From assembly GCA_024404475.1 (NCBI GenBank), contig JAKSPV010000001.1:1-30213 (forward strand): DNA of 30,213 nucleotides. Reading direction: 5' to 3'. The stretch's first letter is position 1. Each line of letters begins with the position of its first letter. The notes beneath the pieces were generated by a model, which ran no database searches, was not told where the DNA came from, and was given only the letters and a program-made list of their open reading frames with translations. Shown here in pieces: positions 7,988 through 15,409 of the stretch. A program made the translations under genes and the position numbers. The stretch is from Clostridia bacterium (lineage in GTDB: Bacteria > Bacillota > Clostridia > Oscillospirales > CAG-272).

Positions 7988-8031
7988 GACCGTATTCCTC
8001 CGGGGGGGAGAGATTTGATAGCGGCAGATCC

Positions 8032-8073
8032 TGCCGGCGCTTCCATTATACGCTTTGCCGGCGCTTTTTGCAA
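8032..8073 (-). promoter_or_regulatory. Promoter of the EamA-type gene flanked by 11-bp direct repeats
   Basis: On the minus strand TTGCAA (8073-8068) and TATAAT (8050-8045) are 17 bases apart. The 11-bp sequence TGCCGGCGCTT occurs twice on the plus strand, at 8032-8042 and 8056-8066. One copy is in the spacer and one is just downstream of the -10. Their position suggests a repressor site. Confidence 0.65.
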
Positions 8074-8165
8074 GTGGGAAAACGGAAAGAAAAGACGATC
8101 GGAGTGGAAAAGCCGCCGCCTTTTGACGCAAAATGACCAAATCCTGCATAATTCGACCCGTTGGA

Positions 8166-8179
8166 TGAATATATATTAC
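8166..8179. promoter_or_regulatory. Putative ArgR box 1
   Basis: TGAATATATATTAC matches the general ARG-box pattern TGAATwwwwATTCA at 12 of 14 positions. It lies upstream of the -35 element of the argC promoter. This is a pattern match by eye. Confidence 0.45.
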
Positions 8180-8206
8180 CAAAAGATAAAAAATATAAAT
8201 AAATAC

Positions 8207-8235
8207 TTGACATATAACGGCTTTTGATGTATAAT
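8207..8235 (+). promoter_or_regulatory. Sigma-A promoter of the arginine operon
   Basis: Perfect TTGACA (8207-8212) and perfect TATAAT (8230-8235) are separated by 17 bases. Transcription should begin near 8242, which decides the argC start at 8272 instead of the longer reading frame that begins inside the promoter. Confidence 0.9.
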
Positions 8236-8238
8236 TCG

Positions 8239-8252
8239 TGTGTATTTATTCA
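8239..8252. promoter_or_regulatory. Putative ArgR box 2
   Basis: TGTGTATTTATTCA matches the TGAATwwwwATTCA pattern at 12 of 14 positions and overlaps the predicted transcription start. Together with box 1 it brackets the promoter, as expected for arginine repression by a hexameric ArgR/AhrC. Confidence 0.45.
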
Positions 8253-8271
8253 AGCGGGCGAGGGCAGCAAC

Positions 8272-9210
8272 ATGGCAAAGGTATTTATTGACGGCAGCGC
8301 GGGAACGACAGGACTACGGATCCGCGAGCGGCTTGCCGAGAGGGAAGACGTGGAACTGATCCGGCTCCCCGAAGAGCTCCGCAAGGACACGGCGGCAAGA
8401 CGCGAGGCGCTGAACAGCGCCGACGTCGCGTTCCTCTGCCTGCCGGATGCGGCGGCCTTGGAAGCGGTCTCGCTGGTGGAGAATGACCGCACGGTCGTGA
8501 TCGACACCTCGACAGCACACCGGACGGATCCCGCGTGGACGTACGGCTTCCCGGAGATCGGCGGCCTCCGCGAAAAGATCAGAAGTTCGAAGCGGATCGC
8601 CAACCCCGGCTGTCACGCGAGCGGCTTCATCGCGCTCGTCGCGCCGCTCGTCGAAAAAGGGCTCCTCGCCAGAGACGACCGGCTGACCGCCTTCTCGCTG
8701 ACCGGCTATTCCGGCGGCGGCAAGAAGATGATCGCCGACTACGAAAGCGAACAGTTTGCGCCGTCACTCGCGGCGCCGCGGATGTACGGGCTCTCGCAGA
8801 TGCACAAGCATCTGCCGGAGATGGCCGCTGTCTGCGGGCTGGGGGAGGCGCCCGTCTTCTCTCCGGTCGTGTCTTCGTATTACGCAGGCATGGAGGTCGT
8901 CGTTCCGCTCTTCCGGGAGCAGGTGAAAGGCGGCATCGAGGCGGTCCGCGAGACGTACCGCACTTACTATACGCAGGGGCTCGTCCGGTACGCGGAAGCG
9001 GACGACGAGAACGGTTTTCTCTCCGCCGGCGCCATGGCCGGTGCGGACGATATGCACGTCGGCGTCTGGGGCAGCGGCGAGCGGCTGACGCTCGTGTCGC
9101 GCTTCGACAATCTCGGCAAGGGCGCGTCGGGTGCCGCCATACAGAACATGAACATCATCCTCGGCGTTGAGGAGACAACGGGGCTTATTACAGGAGGACA
9201 ATCAAAATGA
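8272..9210 (+). CDS. argC: N-acetyl-gamma-glutamyl-phosphate reductase (short, uncommon ArgC form)
   Basis: ArgC reduces N-acetylglutamyl phosphate to the semialdehyde with NADPH, the third step to ornithine. The 312-residue protein has an N-terminal Rossmann motif (DGSAGTTGLRIRERL, residues 7-21) and the catalytic Cys in NPGCHASG. Later GYSGGGKKM and a C-terminal SGAAIQNMN segment close the dehydrogenase fold. The length and the DGSAGTTG start fit the so-called uncommon ArgC type more than the 340-residue Bacillus type. I chose ATG 8272 because the promoter -10 is at 8230-8235, which excludes the upstream start. Its stop overlaps the argJ start (ATGA), so translation is coupled. It is the first gene of the operon. 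Confidence 0.95.
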   Translation: MAKVFIDGSAGTTGLRIRERLAEREDVELIRLPEELRKDTAARREALNSADVAFLCLPDAAALEAVSLVENDRTVVIDTSTAHRTDPAWTYGFPEIGGLREKIRSSKRIANPGCHASGFIALVAPLVEKGLLARDDRLTAFSLTGYSGGGKKMIADYESEQFAPSLAAPRMYGLSQMHKHLPEMAAVCGLGEAPVFSPVVSSYYAGMEVVVPLFREQVKGGIEAVRETYRTYYTQGLVRYAEADDENGFLSAGAMAGADDMHVGVWGSGERLTLVSRFDNLGKGASGAAIQNMNIILGVEETTGLITGGQSK

Positions 9211-10421
9211 AACTGATCGAAGGCGGTATATGTGCCGCAAAGGGTTTCACGGCAAGCGGGATCCATTGCGGCATCCGTAAAAATAAAACGAAGAAAGACC
9301 TTTCTCTGATCTGCAGTGAAGTCCGTGCGAATGCGGCGGCGGTCTATACGACCAACCTTGTGAAAGGGGCGCCGCTCCTCGTCACGAAAAAGCACATCTC
9401 CGACGGGCACGCGCAGGCAATCGTCTGCAACAGCGGCAACGCCAACACGTGCAACGCGAACGGTGTGGAGATCGCCGAGAAGATGAGCGATCTGACGGCC
9501 GCCGCCCTCGGCATCTCGCCGGACGACGTCGTCGTCGCCTCGACGGGCGTGATCGGTCAGCCGCTCGACATCGAGCCGATCGCGGCAGGCCTGCCGGTGC
9601 TCGCCGGGACGCTCTCGGATGAGGGCGGGGACGATGCCGCGGAAGGCATCATGACGACGGACACCGTGATGAAGAAAGTCGCCGTCGAATTCACCGTCGG
9701 CGGGAAGACCTGCCGCATCGGCGGCATCGCCAAGGGCAGCGGCATGATCCACCCGAACATGGCGACCATGCTCGTCTTCATCACCACCGACACGGCGATC
9801 TCGTCCGGGATGCTGCAGAAAGCGCTGTCCACGGATATCGCGGACACGTTCAATATGGTCAGCGTTGACGGCGATACGTCGACAAACGATATGGTCGTTG
9901 TGCTTGCCAACGGTCTCGCCGGAAACAGCGAGATCACGGAAGACGGCGAGGATTTCGCCGCCTTCATGAAAGCGCTCAATACCGTGACCGTCCACCTCTG
10001 CCGGATGATCGCCGGCGACGGGGAGGGCGCATCCAAGCTGCTCGAATGCAGCGTCACGGGCGCGAAGGATATCGCCACGGCGAAGACCATCGCGAAGAGC
10101 GTGATCTGTTCTAGTCTTCTGAAAGCGGCGATGTTCGGTGCCGACGCCAACTGGGGGCGTGTCCTCTGCGCGATCGGGTACAGCGGAGCCGACGTTGACG
10201 TCGGAAAGATCGACGTCTCGTTCAGAAGCCCGAAGGGATCGATCGCCGTATGCAGAAGCGGCGCGGGTATCGACTTCTCGGAGGAGACCGCGAAGACGAT
10301 CCTGCTTGAAAAGGAAATCGAAATTCTGGTCGGACTGAACGACGGCAGCGCCGGCGCGACGGCGTGGGGCTGCGACCTGACGTACGAATACGTCAGAATC
10401 AACGGAGATTATCGGACCTGA
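9207..10421 (+). CDS. argJ: Bifunctional glutamate N-acetyltransferase / amino-acid acetyltransferase
   Basis: ArgJ moves the acetyl group from N-acetylornithine to glutamate, and many members can also use acetyl-CoA. This makes the cyclic arginine pathway, with no need for ArgE. The 404-residue precursor carries the self-cleavage site: KGSGMIHPNMATML, with Thr187 as the expected N-terminal nucleophile of the beta chain. The alpha chain shows CNSGNANTCNANG (residues 74-86) and the beta chain ends with a typical YVRINGDYRT. An AGGAGG ribosome site lies just before the start, and the ATGA overlap couples it to argC. Whether the enzyme is mono- or bifunctional cannot be read from the sequence. 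Confidence 0.96.
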   Translation: MKLIEGGICAAKGFTASGIHCGIRKNKTKKDLSLICSEVRANAAAVYTTNLVKGAPLLVTKKHISDGHAQAIVCNSGNANTCNANGVEIAEKMSDLTAAALGISPDDVVVASTGVIGQPLDIEPIAAGLPVLAGTLSDEGGDDAAEGIMTTDTVMKKVAVEFTVGGKTCRIGGIAKGSGMIHPNMATMLVFITTDTAISSGMLQKALSTDIADTFNMVSVDGDTSTNDMVVVLANGLAGNSEITEDGEDFAAFMKALNTVTVHLCRMIAGDGEGASKLLECSVTGAKDIATAKTIAKSVICSSLLKAAMFGADANWGRVLCAIGYSGADVDVGKIDVSFRSPKGSIAVCRSGAGIDFSEETAKTILLEKEIEILVGLNDGSAGATAWGCDLTYEYVRINGDYRT

Positions 10422-10437
10422 CGGAGGCGAACACAAG

Positions 10438-12468
10438 ATGAATCAGTTTTCGAATGCGGAACGGGCTGAGATCCTGACGCAGGCGCTCCCGTATATCAAA
10501 CGGTATACGGGCAAGACCGTCGTGATCAAATACGGCGGGAACGCCATGATCGACGAGACGCTGAAAAAGCAGGTCATGGAAGATATCGTTCTTCTGTGGC
10601 TGATCGGCGTCAAGATCGTTCTGGTGCATGGCGGCGGCCCGGAGATCAGCGACCTCATGAACCGGCTCGGCAAAGAGCCGGAGTTCATCGACGGCCTCCG
10701 TGTCACCGACAAGGAAACGGTCGATATCGTGCAGATGGTGCTGGCGGGCAAGGTCAACAAGACGCTCGTCAACCTCCTCGAAATGCACGGCGGCAAAGCG
10801 ATCGGCCTTTCCGGCATGGACGGCGGTATGATCGAGGCGACGGTCAAAAGCGAGAAACTCGGCTACGTCGGCGAGATCACGAAGGTGCATATCGAGCCGG
10901 TGCTGGATATCCTTGAAAAAGGGTATATCCCCGTTGTTTCGACGCTCGGCTGCGACGGAGACGGCAACGTCTATAACATCAACGGTGACACCGCCGCCGC
11001 TTCGATCGCCGGCGCGCTCGGCGCGGAGCGTCTCATCATGATGACCGACATCGCGGGCATTCTGAAAGACAAGAACGATCCCTCGTCGCTGATCCCCGAG
11101 ATCAGTATCAGCGAGGCGGAGAAACTTCACCGCGAGGGGATCATCTCGGATGGCATGATCCCGAAGGTGAACTGCTGCATCGACGCGCTCCGGAAAGGCG
11201 TCAAGAACGTCGTTGTCATGGACGGGCGGGTGCCGCATTCGATCCTCATGGAACTTCTGACCGACGAAGGCGCCGGCACGATGTTTACGGAGAAAAGAGA
11301 TATGACGATCAAAGAAAAAGACTCGCAGTATATTGCCGACACGTACAACCGTTTCCCGATCGTGCTGTCGCAGGGAAAGGGCTCCGTTGTGTGGGATGAG
11401 AACGGCAAAGCGTATATTGACATGGGCTCCGGTATCGGCGTGACTTCCTTCGGCTACGCCGACGACAGATGGCAGGCGGCCGTTTCGAACCAGGCGGCCA
11501 AACTCCAGCACACCTCCAATCTGTATTACACCGAGCCCTGTGCCGTTCTGGCGGAAAAACTCTGTGAGAAGACCGGCATGAGCAAAGTCTTCTTCTCGAA
11601 CTCCGGCGCGGAGGCGAACGAGTGCGCGATCAAGGTCGCGAGAAAGTACGCTGCCGAGAAGAAGGGCGCGGACTGCAACACCATCGTCACGCTAAAAAAC
11701 AGCTTCCACGGCAGAACGCTGACGACGCTTGCCGCTACCGGCCAGGATCATTATCACGAGCTCTACCAGCCGCTGACCCCCGGCTTCGTCAACGTCGATG
11801 CGTATAACATCTACGAGCTCGAGGCGGTCGGCTCCTCCCATAAGATCGCCGCGATCGTCATCGAGTGCATCCAGGGCGAGGGCGGCGTCGTCGATCTCAA
11901 AAAATCGTTCGTCAACGAAGTCGTCGAATACGCACAGCTCCACGATATCCTCATCATCGTCGATGAGGTGCAGACCGGCAACGGCAGAACGGGCAAACTG
12001 TATTCCTACATGAACTACGGCTTCCAGCCCGATATCGTCACGACGGCCAAGGGCCTCGCGGGCGGTCTTCCGCTCGGCGCGACGCTCCTCAGCGAAAAGG
12101 TCAAGGACGTCCTCGGCCACGGCGACCACGGCTCCACCTTCGGCGGTAACCCGGTCTGCTGTGCCGCCGCGATCTCGATCATTGACCGTCTGAACGACGA
12201 ACTGCTCGCGGAAGTCGCAGATAAGGGCAAGTACCTCTTCGACGAGTTCCGCGGCGCCGACGGCATCGTGTCCGTCAGCGGCATGGGCCTCATGGTCGGC
12301 CTCGAAACGAAGAAACCGGCCGCCGAGGTCGTTGCCGAGTGCATGGAGCGCGGCGTCCTCTGCCTGACGGCGAAGGATAAGGTCCGTCTCCTGCCCGCGC
12401 TCAATATCCCGATGGAGGCGCTGCAGAAAGCGGTCGCCGTCATCAAGGAAGTCTGCGCGGAAGCGTAA
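10438..12468 (+). CDS. argB-argD: Acetylglutamate kinase - acetylornithine aminotransferase in-frame fusion (ArgB-ArgD)
   Basis: One uninterrupted reading frame of 676 codons carries two complete enzymes. Residues 1-288 are N-acetylglutamate kinase: an N-terminal helix, KYGGNAM (31-37) and VHGGGPEI (63-70). The N-terminal helix is the feature linked to arginine feedback inhibition in hexameric kinases. Residues 289-676 are a class III aminotransferase: SGAEANECAIKVARK, DEVQTG and the PLP Lys538 in TTAKGLAGGLPLGA. The join, GTMFTEKRDMTIKEKD, reads like a normal ArgB end followed directly by a normal ArgD start, with no stop and no added linker. An internal ribosome site precedes Met289, so separate ArgD may also be made. 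The two enzymes catalyse the second and fourth steps of the pathway. The gene follows argJ by 16 bases. Confidence 0.93.
   Translation: MNQFSNAERAEILTQALPYIKRYTGKTVVIKYGGNAMIDETLKKQVMEDIVLLWLIGVKIVLVHGGGPEISDLMNRLGKEPEFIDGLRVTDKETVDIVQMVLAGKVNKTLVNLLEMHGGKAIGLSGMDGGMIEATVKSEKLGYVGEITKVHIEPVLDILEKGYIPVVSTLGCDGDGNVYNINGDTAAASIAGALGAERLIMMTDIAGILKDKNDPSSLIPEISISEAEKLHREGIISDGMIPKVNCCIDALRKGVKNVVVMDGRVPHSILMELLTDEGAGTMFTEKRDMTIKEKDSQYIADTYNRFPIVLSQGKGSVVWDENGKAYIDMGSGIGVTSFGYADDRWQAAVSNQAAKLQHTSNLYYTEPCAVLAEKLCEKTGMSKVFFSNSGAEANECAIKVARKYAAEKKGADCNTIVTLKNSFHGRTLTTLAATGQDHYHELYQPLTPGFVNVDAYNIYELEAVGSSHKIAAIVIECIQGEGGVVDLKKSFVNEVVEYAQLHDILIIVDEVQTGNGRTGKLYSYMNYGFQPDIVTTAKGLAGGLPLGATLLSEKVKDVLGHGDHGSTFGGNPVCCAAAISIIDRLNDELLAEVADKGKYLFDEFRGADGIVSVSGMGLMVGLETKKPAAEVVAECMERGVLCLTAKDKVRLLPALNIPMEALQKAVAVIKEVCAEA
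11289..11304 (+). promoter_or_regulatory. Internal ribosome site and ATG for the ArgD half
   Basis: GGAG (11289-11292) lies 9 bases before an in-frame ATG (11302-11304), exactly at the domain boundary. It looks like the original argD start and may still direct translation of a free 388-residue ArgD. Confidence 0.55.
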
Positions 12469-12480
12469 AACAAAAAAGGA

Positions 12481-12511
12481 AGCGCCGCTTCATTCCGAAG
12501 CGGCGCTTTTC
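12481..12511. terminator. Bidirectional terminator between argBD and xylB
   Basis: The arms AGCGCCGCTTC (12481-12491) and GAAGCGGCGCT (12497-12507) form a perfect 11-bp stem with a 5-base loop. T runs follow on the plus strand and, reading the other way, a T-rich run (from the AAAAAAGG at about 12473-12479) follows on the minus strand. The xylB stop codon is inside the stem. Confidence 0.88.
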
Positions 12512-13947
12512 ATGTTTTTAAGGGCAGGGTAGAGCGCGTGGAACACGCGGTATTTCTCATCGTACCGGGCGGCCTTGCCGGGATCGGGGAGGATCGTCTC
12601 CGAAACACGGATGATCGCGTCCGCGGCATCCTTGACCGTCGCGTATTCGCCGGCGCCGACCATCGCGAGCATCGCTCCGCCGAAAGAAGGTCCCTGTTCG
12701 GTCGAAAGAATACGGACAGGCATCTGTAGCACGTCGGCAATGATCTGCCGCCAAATGCGGCTTTTTGCGCCTCCTCCGCAGAGATTCGTCTCTGTCGGAC
12801 GAAGCCCGTTCGATACGGCGACTTCAAGGCAGTCCCGAAGCGCGAAAGCAACGCCCTCCATGACGGCGCGGCTCATCTGTCCGCGCGTCGTCTGCGCCGC
12901 AAGCCCGATGAACGCACCGCGCGCCGAGACGTCGTTGTGCGGCGAGCGCTCGCCGGAAAGATACGGCAGAAAGATCACGTCGCTGTCAGCCGCGGCGGCG
13001 ATCTCGGCTTCCTCGGTGGGGTAATCGGTCGAGCCGAATATATCTTCGAGCCACCACTTGCGGCAGGACGCGGCGGAGAGGATGCAGCCCATCAGGTGCC
13101 ATTTGCCGTTTGCGTGCGCGAAGCTGTGGAGCGCGTTTTTCGGATCGACGGAGAAAGCATCCTGCGAAAGAAAAATCGTTCCGCTCGTGCCGAGCGAGAT
13201 GTTGCAGCCGCCGTCCCGGACGGTGCCCGTGCCGATCGCGGCGGCGGCGTTGTCGCCCGCGCCCGCGGTCACGATGCAGTCCGGCAGACCGTATTCCGGC
13301 AGAAGCCGGCCGGTCACTTCATAACTCTCATAAAGCCGCGGCAGCCACTCCGGCTTGACGCCGCAGATTTCGCACATCTCCACCGACCAGCACTTGTTTG
13401 CCACGTCGAGCAGCAGTGTGCCCGAGGCGTCGGAATAATCGGTCGAGAAGACGCCGGTCAGCTTGTAGGCAAGGTAATCCTTCGGCAGACAGATCTTGCG
13501 GATCCGCGCAAAATTCTCCGGCTCGTTCCCGCGCATCCAGAGGAGCTTCGGCGCGGTGAAACCGGCGAACGCGATGTTGCCCGTCAGGGCAGAGAGTTTT
13601 TCTTTCCCGACGATCTCGTTGAGGTATGCGGTCTCCTTTTCGGTGCGCCCGTCGTTCCAGAGGATCGCCGGTCGGATCACGTCGTCGCTTTCGTCGAGCG
13701 CGACAAGCCCGTGCATCTGCCCGCCAATCGAAAGCCCGGCGATCTTGTCTTCGACACCTGCCGAAAGCACGCCGAGAATTTCCTTGGCGGCGAGGAGCCA
13801 TCCGGCGGGATCCTGCTCCGTCCAGCCGTCTTGCGGGTAGAGAACGGGGTAGTCTACCGCCTTTTGCCGGAGGATATTTCCGTCCTTGTCACAGAGGATC
13901 CCTTTGCAGGAAGACGTGCCGAGGTCTACTCCTATATAGTATTTCAT
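12490..13947 (-). CDS. xylB: Xylulokinase
   Basis: XylB phosphorylates D-xylulose to xylulose 5-phosphate for the pentose phosphate pathway. It is an FGGY-family kinase of 485 residues. The start MKYYIGVDLGTSSCKG carries the phosphate-binding loop. WTEQDP, the GGQMHGLVALD region with the catalytic-type Asp in LWNDGRT, and a C-terminal ATP-binding region (GGGAKSRIWRQIIADVLQMPV) are all present. I prefer ATG 13947 to the GTG at 13956: the ATG matches the usual N-terminus and has GGGTGA six bases upstream, and the GTG overlaps the xylA stop. The gene follows xylA by 5 bases and is translationally coupled to it. Confidence 0.95.
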   Translation of the reverse strand: MKYYIGVDLGTSSCKGILCDKDGNILRQKAVDYPVLYPQDGWTEQDPAGWLLAAKEILGVLSAGVEDKIAGLSIGGQMHGLVALDESDDVIRPAILWNDGRTEKETAYLNEIVGKEKLSALTGNIAFAGFTAPKLLWMRGNEPENFARIRKICLPKDYLAYKLTGVFSTDYSDASGTLLLDVANKCWSVEMCEICGVKPEWLPRLYESYEVTGRLLPEYGLPDCIVTAGAGDNAAAAIGTGTVRDGGCNISLGTSGTIFLSQDAFSVDPKNALHSFAHANGKWHLMGCILSAASCRKWWLEDIFGSTDYPTEEAEIAAAADSDVIFLPYLSGERSPHNDVSARGAFIGLAAQTTRGQMSRAVMEGVAFALRDCLEVAVSNGLRPTETNLCGGGAKSRIWRQIIADVLQMPVRILSTEQGPSFGGAMLAMVGAGEYATVKDAADAIIRVSETILPDPGKAARYDEKYRVFHALYPALKNMKSAASE

Positions 13948-13952
13948 CGATT

Positions 13953-15266
13953 TCACCCGAAGAGGATCTGGTTGACGACGGCTTCGAGGTGCTCCGCCTT
14001 GCCGCTGCCCGGCAGCGCCGGTGCGCCGAGCGTGTCGGCGTATGCCGCAAGTTCGACAAGCGTCGAATTACCGTCGCGGATCTTCTTGCCGATGCCGCTC
14101 TCGAAACTCGCGTAGCGCTCCTTGACGAACGCGTCGAGGCGGCCGTCTTTGATGATTTTCTCGGCGTTCAATAGGCCGAGCGCGTAGGTGTCCATGCCGA
14201 GAATGTAGCTCTCGACGAGGTCTTCCATCGTGTAGGACGGGCGGCGGCACTTCGCGTCGAAGTTGAAGCCGCCGGTGAGTCCCCCTGCTCGCAACACTTC
14301 CAGCATGCAGTACGTCGCGGTATAAACGTCGAACGGAAACTCGTCCGTGTCCCAGCCGAGGTGCGGGTCGCCCTGGTTGGCGTCGATACTGCCGAGCATG
14401 CCGTTCATCCCGGCAATGCGGAGGTCGTGCTCAAAGGTGTGCCCCGCGAGCGTCGCGTGGTTCGCCTCGATGTTGAGCTTGAAATCCTTGTCCAGCCCGT
14501 ACTCGCGGAGGAAGCCGATCGCGGTCGCCGCATCGTAGTCGTACTGGTGCTTCATCGGCTCCTTCGGCTTCGGCTCGATGAAGAAATCGCCGGTAAAGCC
14601 GAGCGAGCGGGCGTAATCGACCGCCATGTGCATGAGCCGGGCGATGTTCTCCTGCTCGAATTTCACGTCGGTGTTGAGGAGTGTTTCGTAGCCCTCTCTG
14701 CCGCCCCAGAACAGGTACGCTTTGCCGCCGAACTTGACGGTCAGGTCGATCGCCTTTTTGACCTGCGCCGCGGCAAAGCAGTACACGTCAGCGGAGTTCG
14801 TCGAGCCGGCGCCGTTCATATAGCGCGGGTTGGAGAACAGGTTCGCGGTGCCCCAGAGGCACTTGATCCCCGTCTCGTTCATCTTCGCGAGGATGTGGTC
14901 GGAGATCTCGTCGAGCCGGCGGTTCGTCTCTTTGATATCGTCGGCCTCGGGGACGAGATCGACGTCGTGGAAGCAGAAATAGCGGATGCCGAGTTTCTGC
15001 ATGAAATCAAAGCCCGCATCGACCTTGGCTCTGGCGTGCGCCATCGTGCCTTTTTCCGCGCCGAACGATTTGTCGGCGGTGTCTCTGCCAAACATATCCG
15101 TGCCGGCAGCGCCGAGCGTGTGCCACCACGACATCGCAAACGGCAGATGCTCGCTCATTTTCCTGCCGAGTACGATGCGCTCGGGATCATAGAAGTGGAA
15201 CGCCAGGGGATTTTCGGAAGCGGCGCCCTCATAGCGGATCGCCGGGATGTTTTCGAATGCAGCCAT
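13953..15266 (-). CDS. xylA: Xylose isomerase (class II)
   Basis: XylA interconverts D-xylose and D-xylulose with two divalent metals, in the cytoplasm. I start at ATG 15266 (MAAFENIP), which has GGAGGC upstream and gives 437 residues, the usual class II length. The larger open frame extends through the promoter and is not supported. Visible motifs include WWHTLGAAGTDMFG, the catalytic His/Asp in FCFHDVDLVPE, YLFWGGREGYE, FFIEPKPKEP with a metal Glu, EANHATLAGHTFEHD and the metal-binding GSIDANQGDPHLGWDTD. It is the first gene of a two-gene xylose operon. No xylose transporter or XylR is in the window. Confidence 0.97.
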   Translation of the reverse strand: MAAFENIPAIRYEGAASENPLAFHFYDPERIVLGRKMSEHLPFAMSWWHTLGAAGTDMFGRDTADKSFGAEKGTMAHARAKVDAGFDFMQKLGIRYFCFHDVDLVPEADDIKETNRRLDEISDHILAKMNETGIKCLWGTANLFSNPRYMNGAGSTNSADVYCFAAAQVKKAIDLTVKFGGKAYLFWGGREGYETLLNTDVKFEQENIARLMHMAVDYARSLGFTGDFFIEPKPKEPMKHQYDYDAATAIGFLREYGLDKDFKLNIEANHATLAGHTFEHDLRIAGMNGMLGSIDANQGDPHLGWDTDEFPFDVYTATYCMLEVLRAGGLTGGFNFDAKCRRPSYTMEDLVESYILGMDTYALGLLNAEKIIKDGRLDAFVKERYASFESGIGKKIRDGNSTLVELAAYADTLGAPALPGSGKAEHLEAVVNQILFG

Positions 15267-15303
15267 AATACTTGCCTCCGGTGAACGGAATTTTGTTGCC
15301 TCT

Positions 15304-15353
15304 ATTATACCGTATTTTTCCGTGTTTTGCAATTCCCGCACGGCTTTTTCCGT
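15304..15353 (-). promoter_or_regulatory. Promoter of xylAB with nearby repeated sequence
   Basis: On the minus strand TTGCAA (15332-15327) and TATAAT (15309-15304) are 17 bases apart. The 9-bp sequence TTTTTCCGT occurs on the plus strand at 15315-15323 and 15345-15353, 30 bases apart, on both sides of the -35. An inverted pair CCGTG (15320-15324) and CACGG (15339-15343) also surrounds the -35. These may be regulator sites. I see no good catabolite-response element. Confidence 0.65.
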
Positions 15354-15360
15354 CGCACGA

Positions 15361-15397
15361 ATGAAAAAACACCTGCCGAAACATCGGCAGGTGTTTT
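15361..15397 (-). terminator. Terminator of the hydrogenase operon
   Basis: Bases 15366-15379 and 15384-15397 form a perfect 14-bp stem with a 4-base loop. On the minus strand the last part of the stem merges into a T run. It lies 13 bases after the hydA stop. Confidence 0.88.
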
Positions 15398-15409
15398 CTT
15401 TTTGTAAAT

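Noticed and set aside
8224..8271. Upstream extension of argC by 16 codons
   Set aside because: It begins before and within the -10 element, so it would not be transcribed from the strong promoter; ATG 8272 gives the normal N-terminus.
14361..15284. A 307-codon open frame on the plus strand
   Set aside because: It is antisense to xylA, which has all class II motifs.
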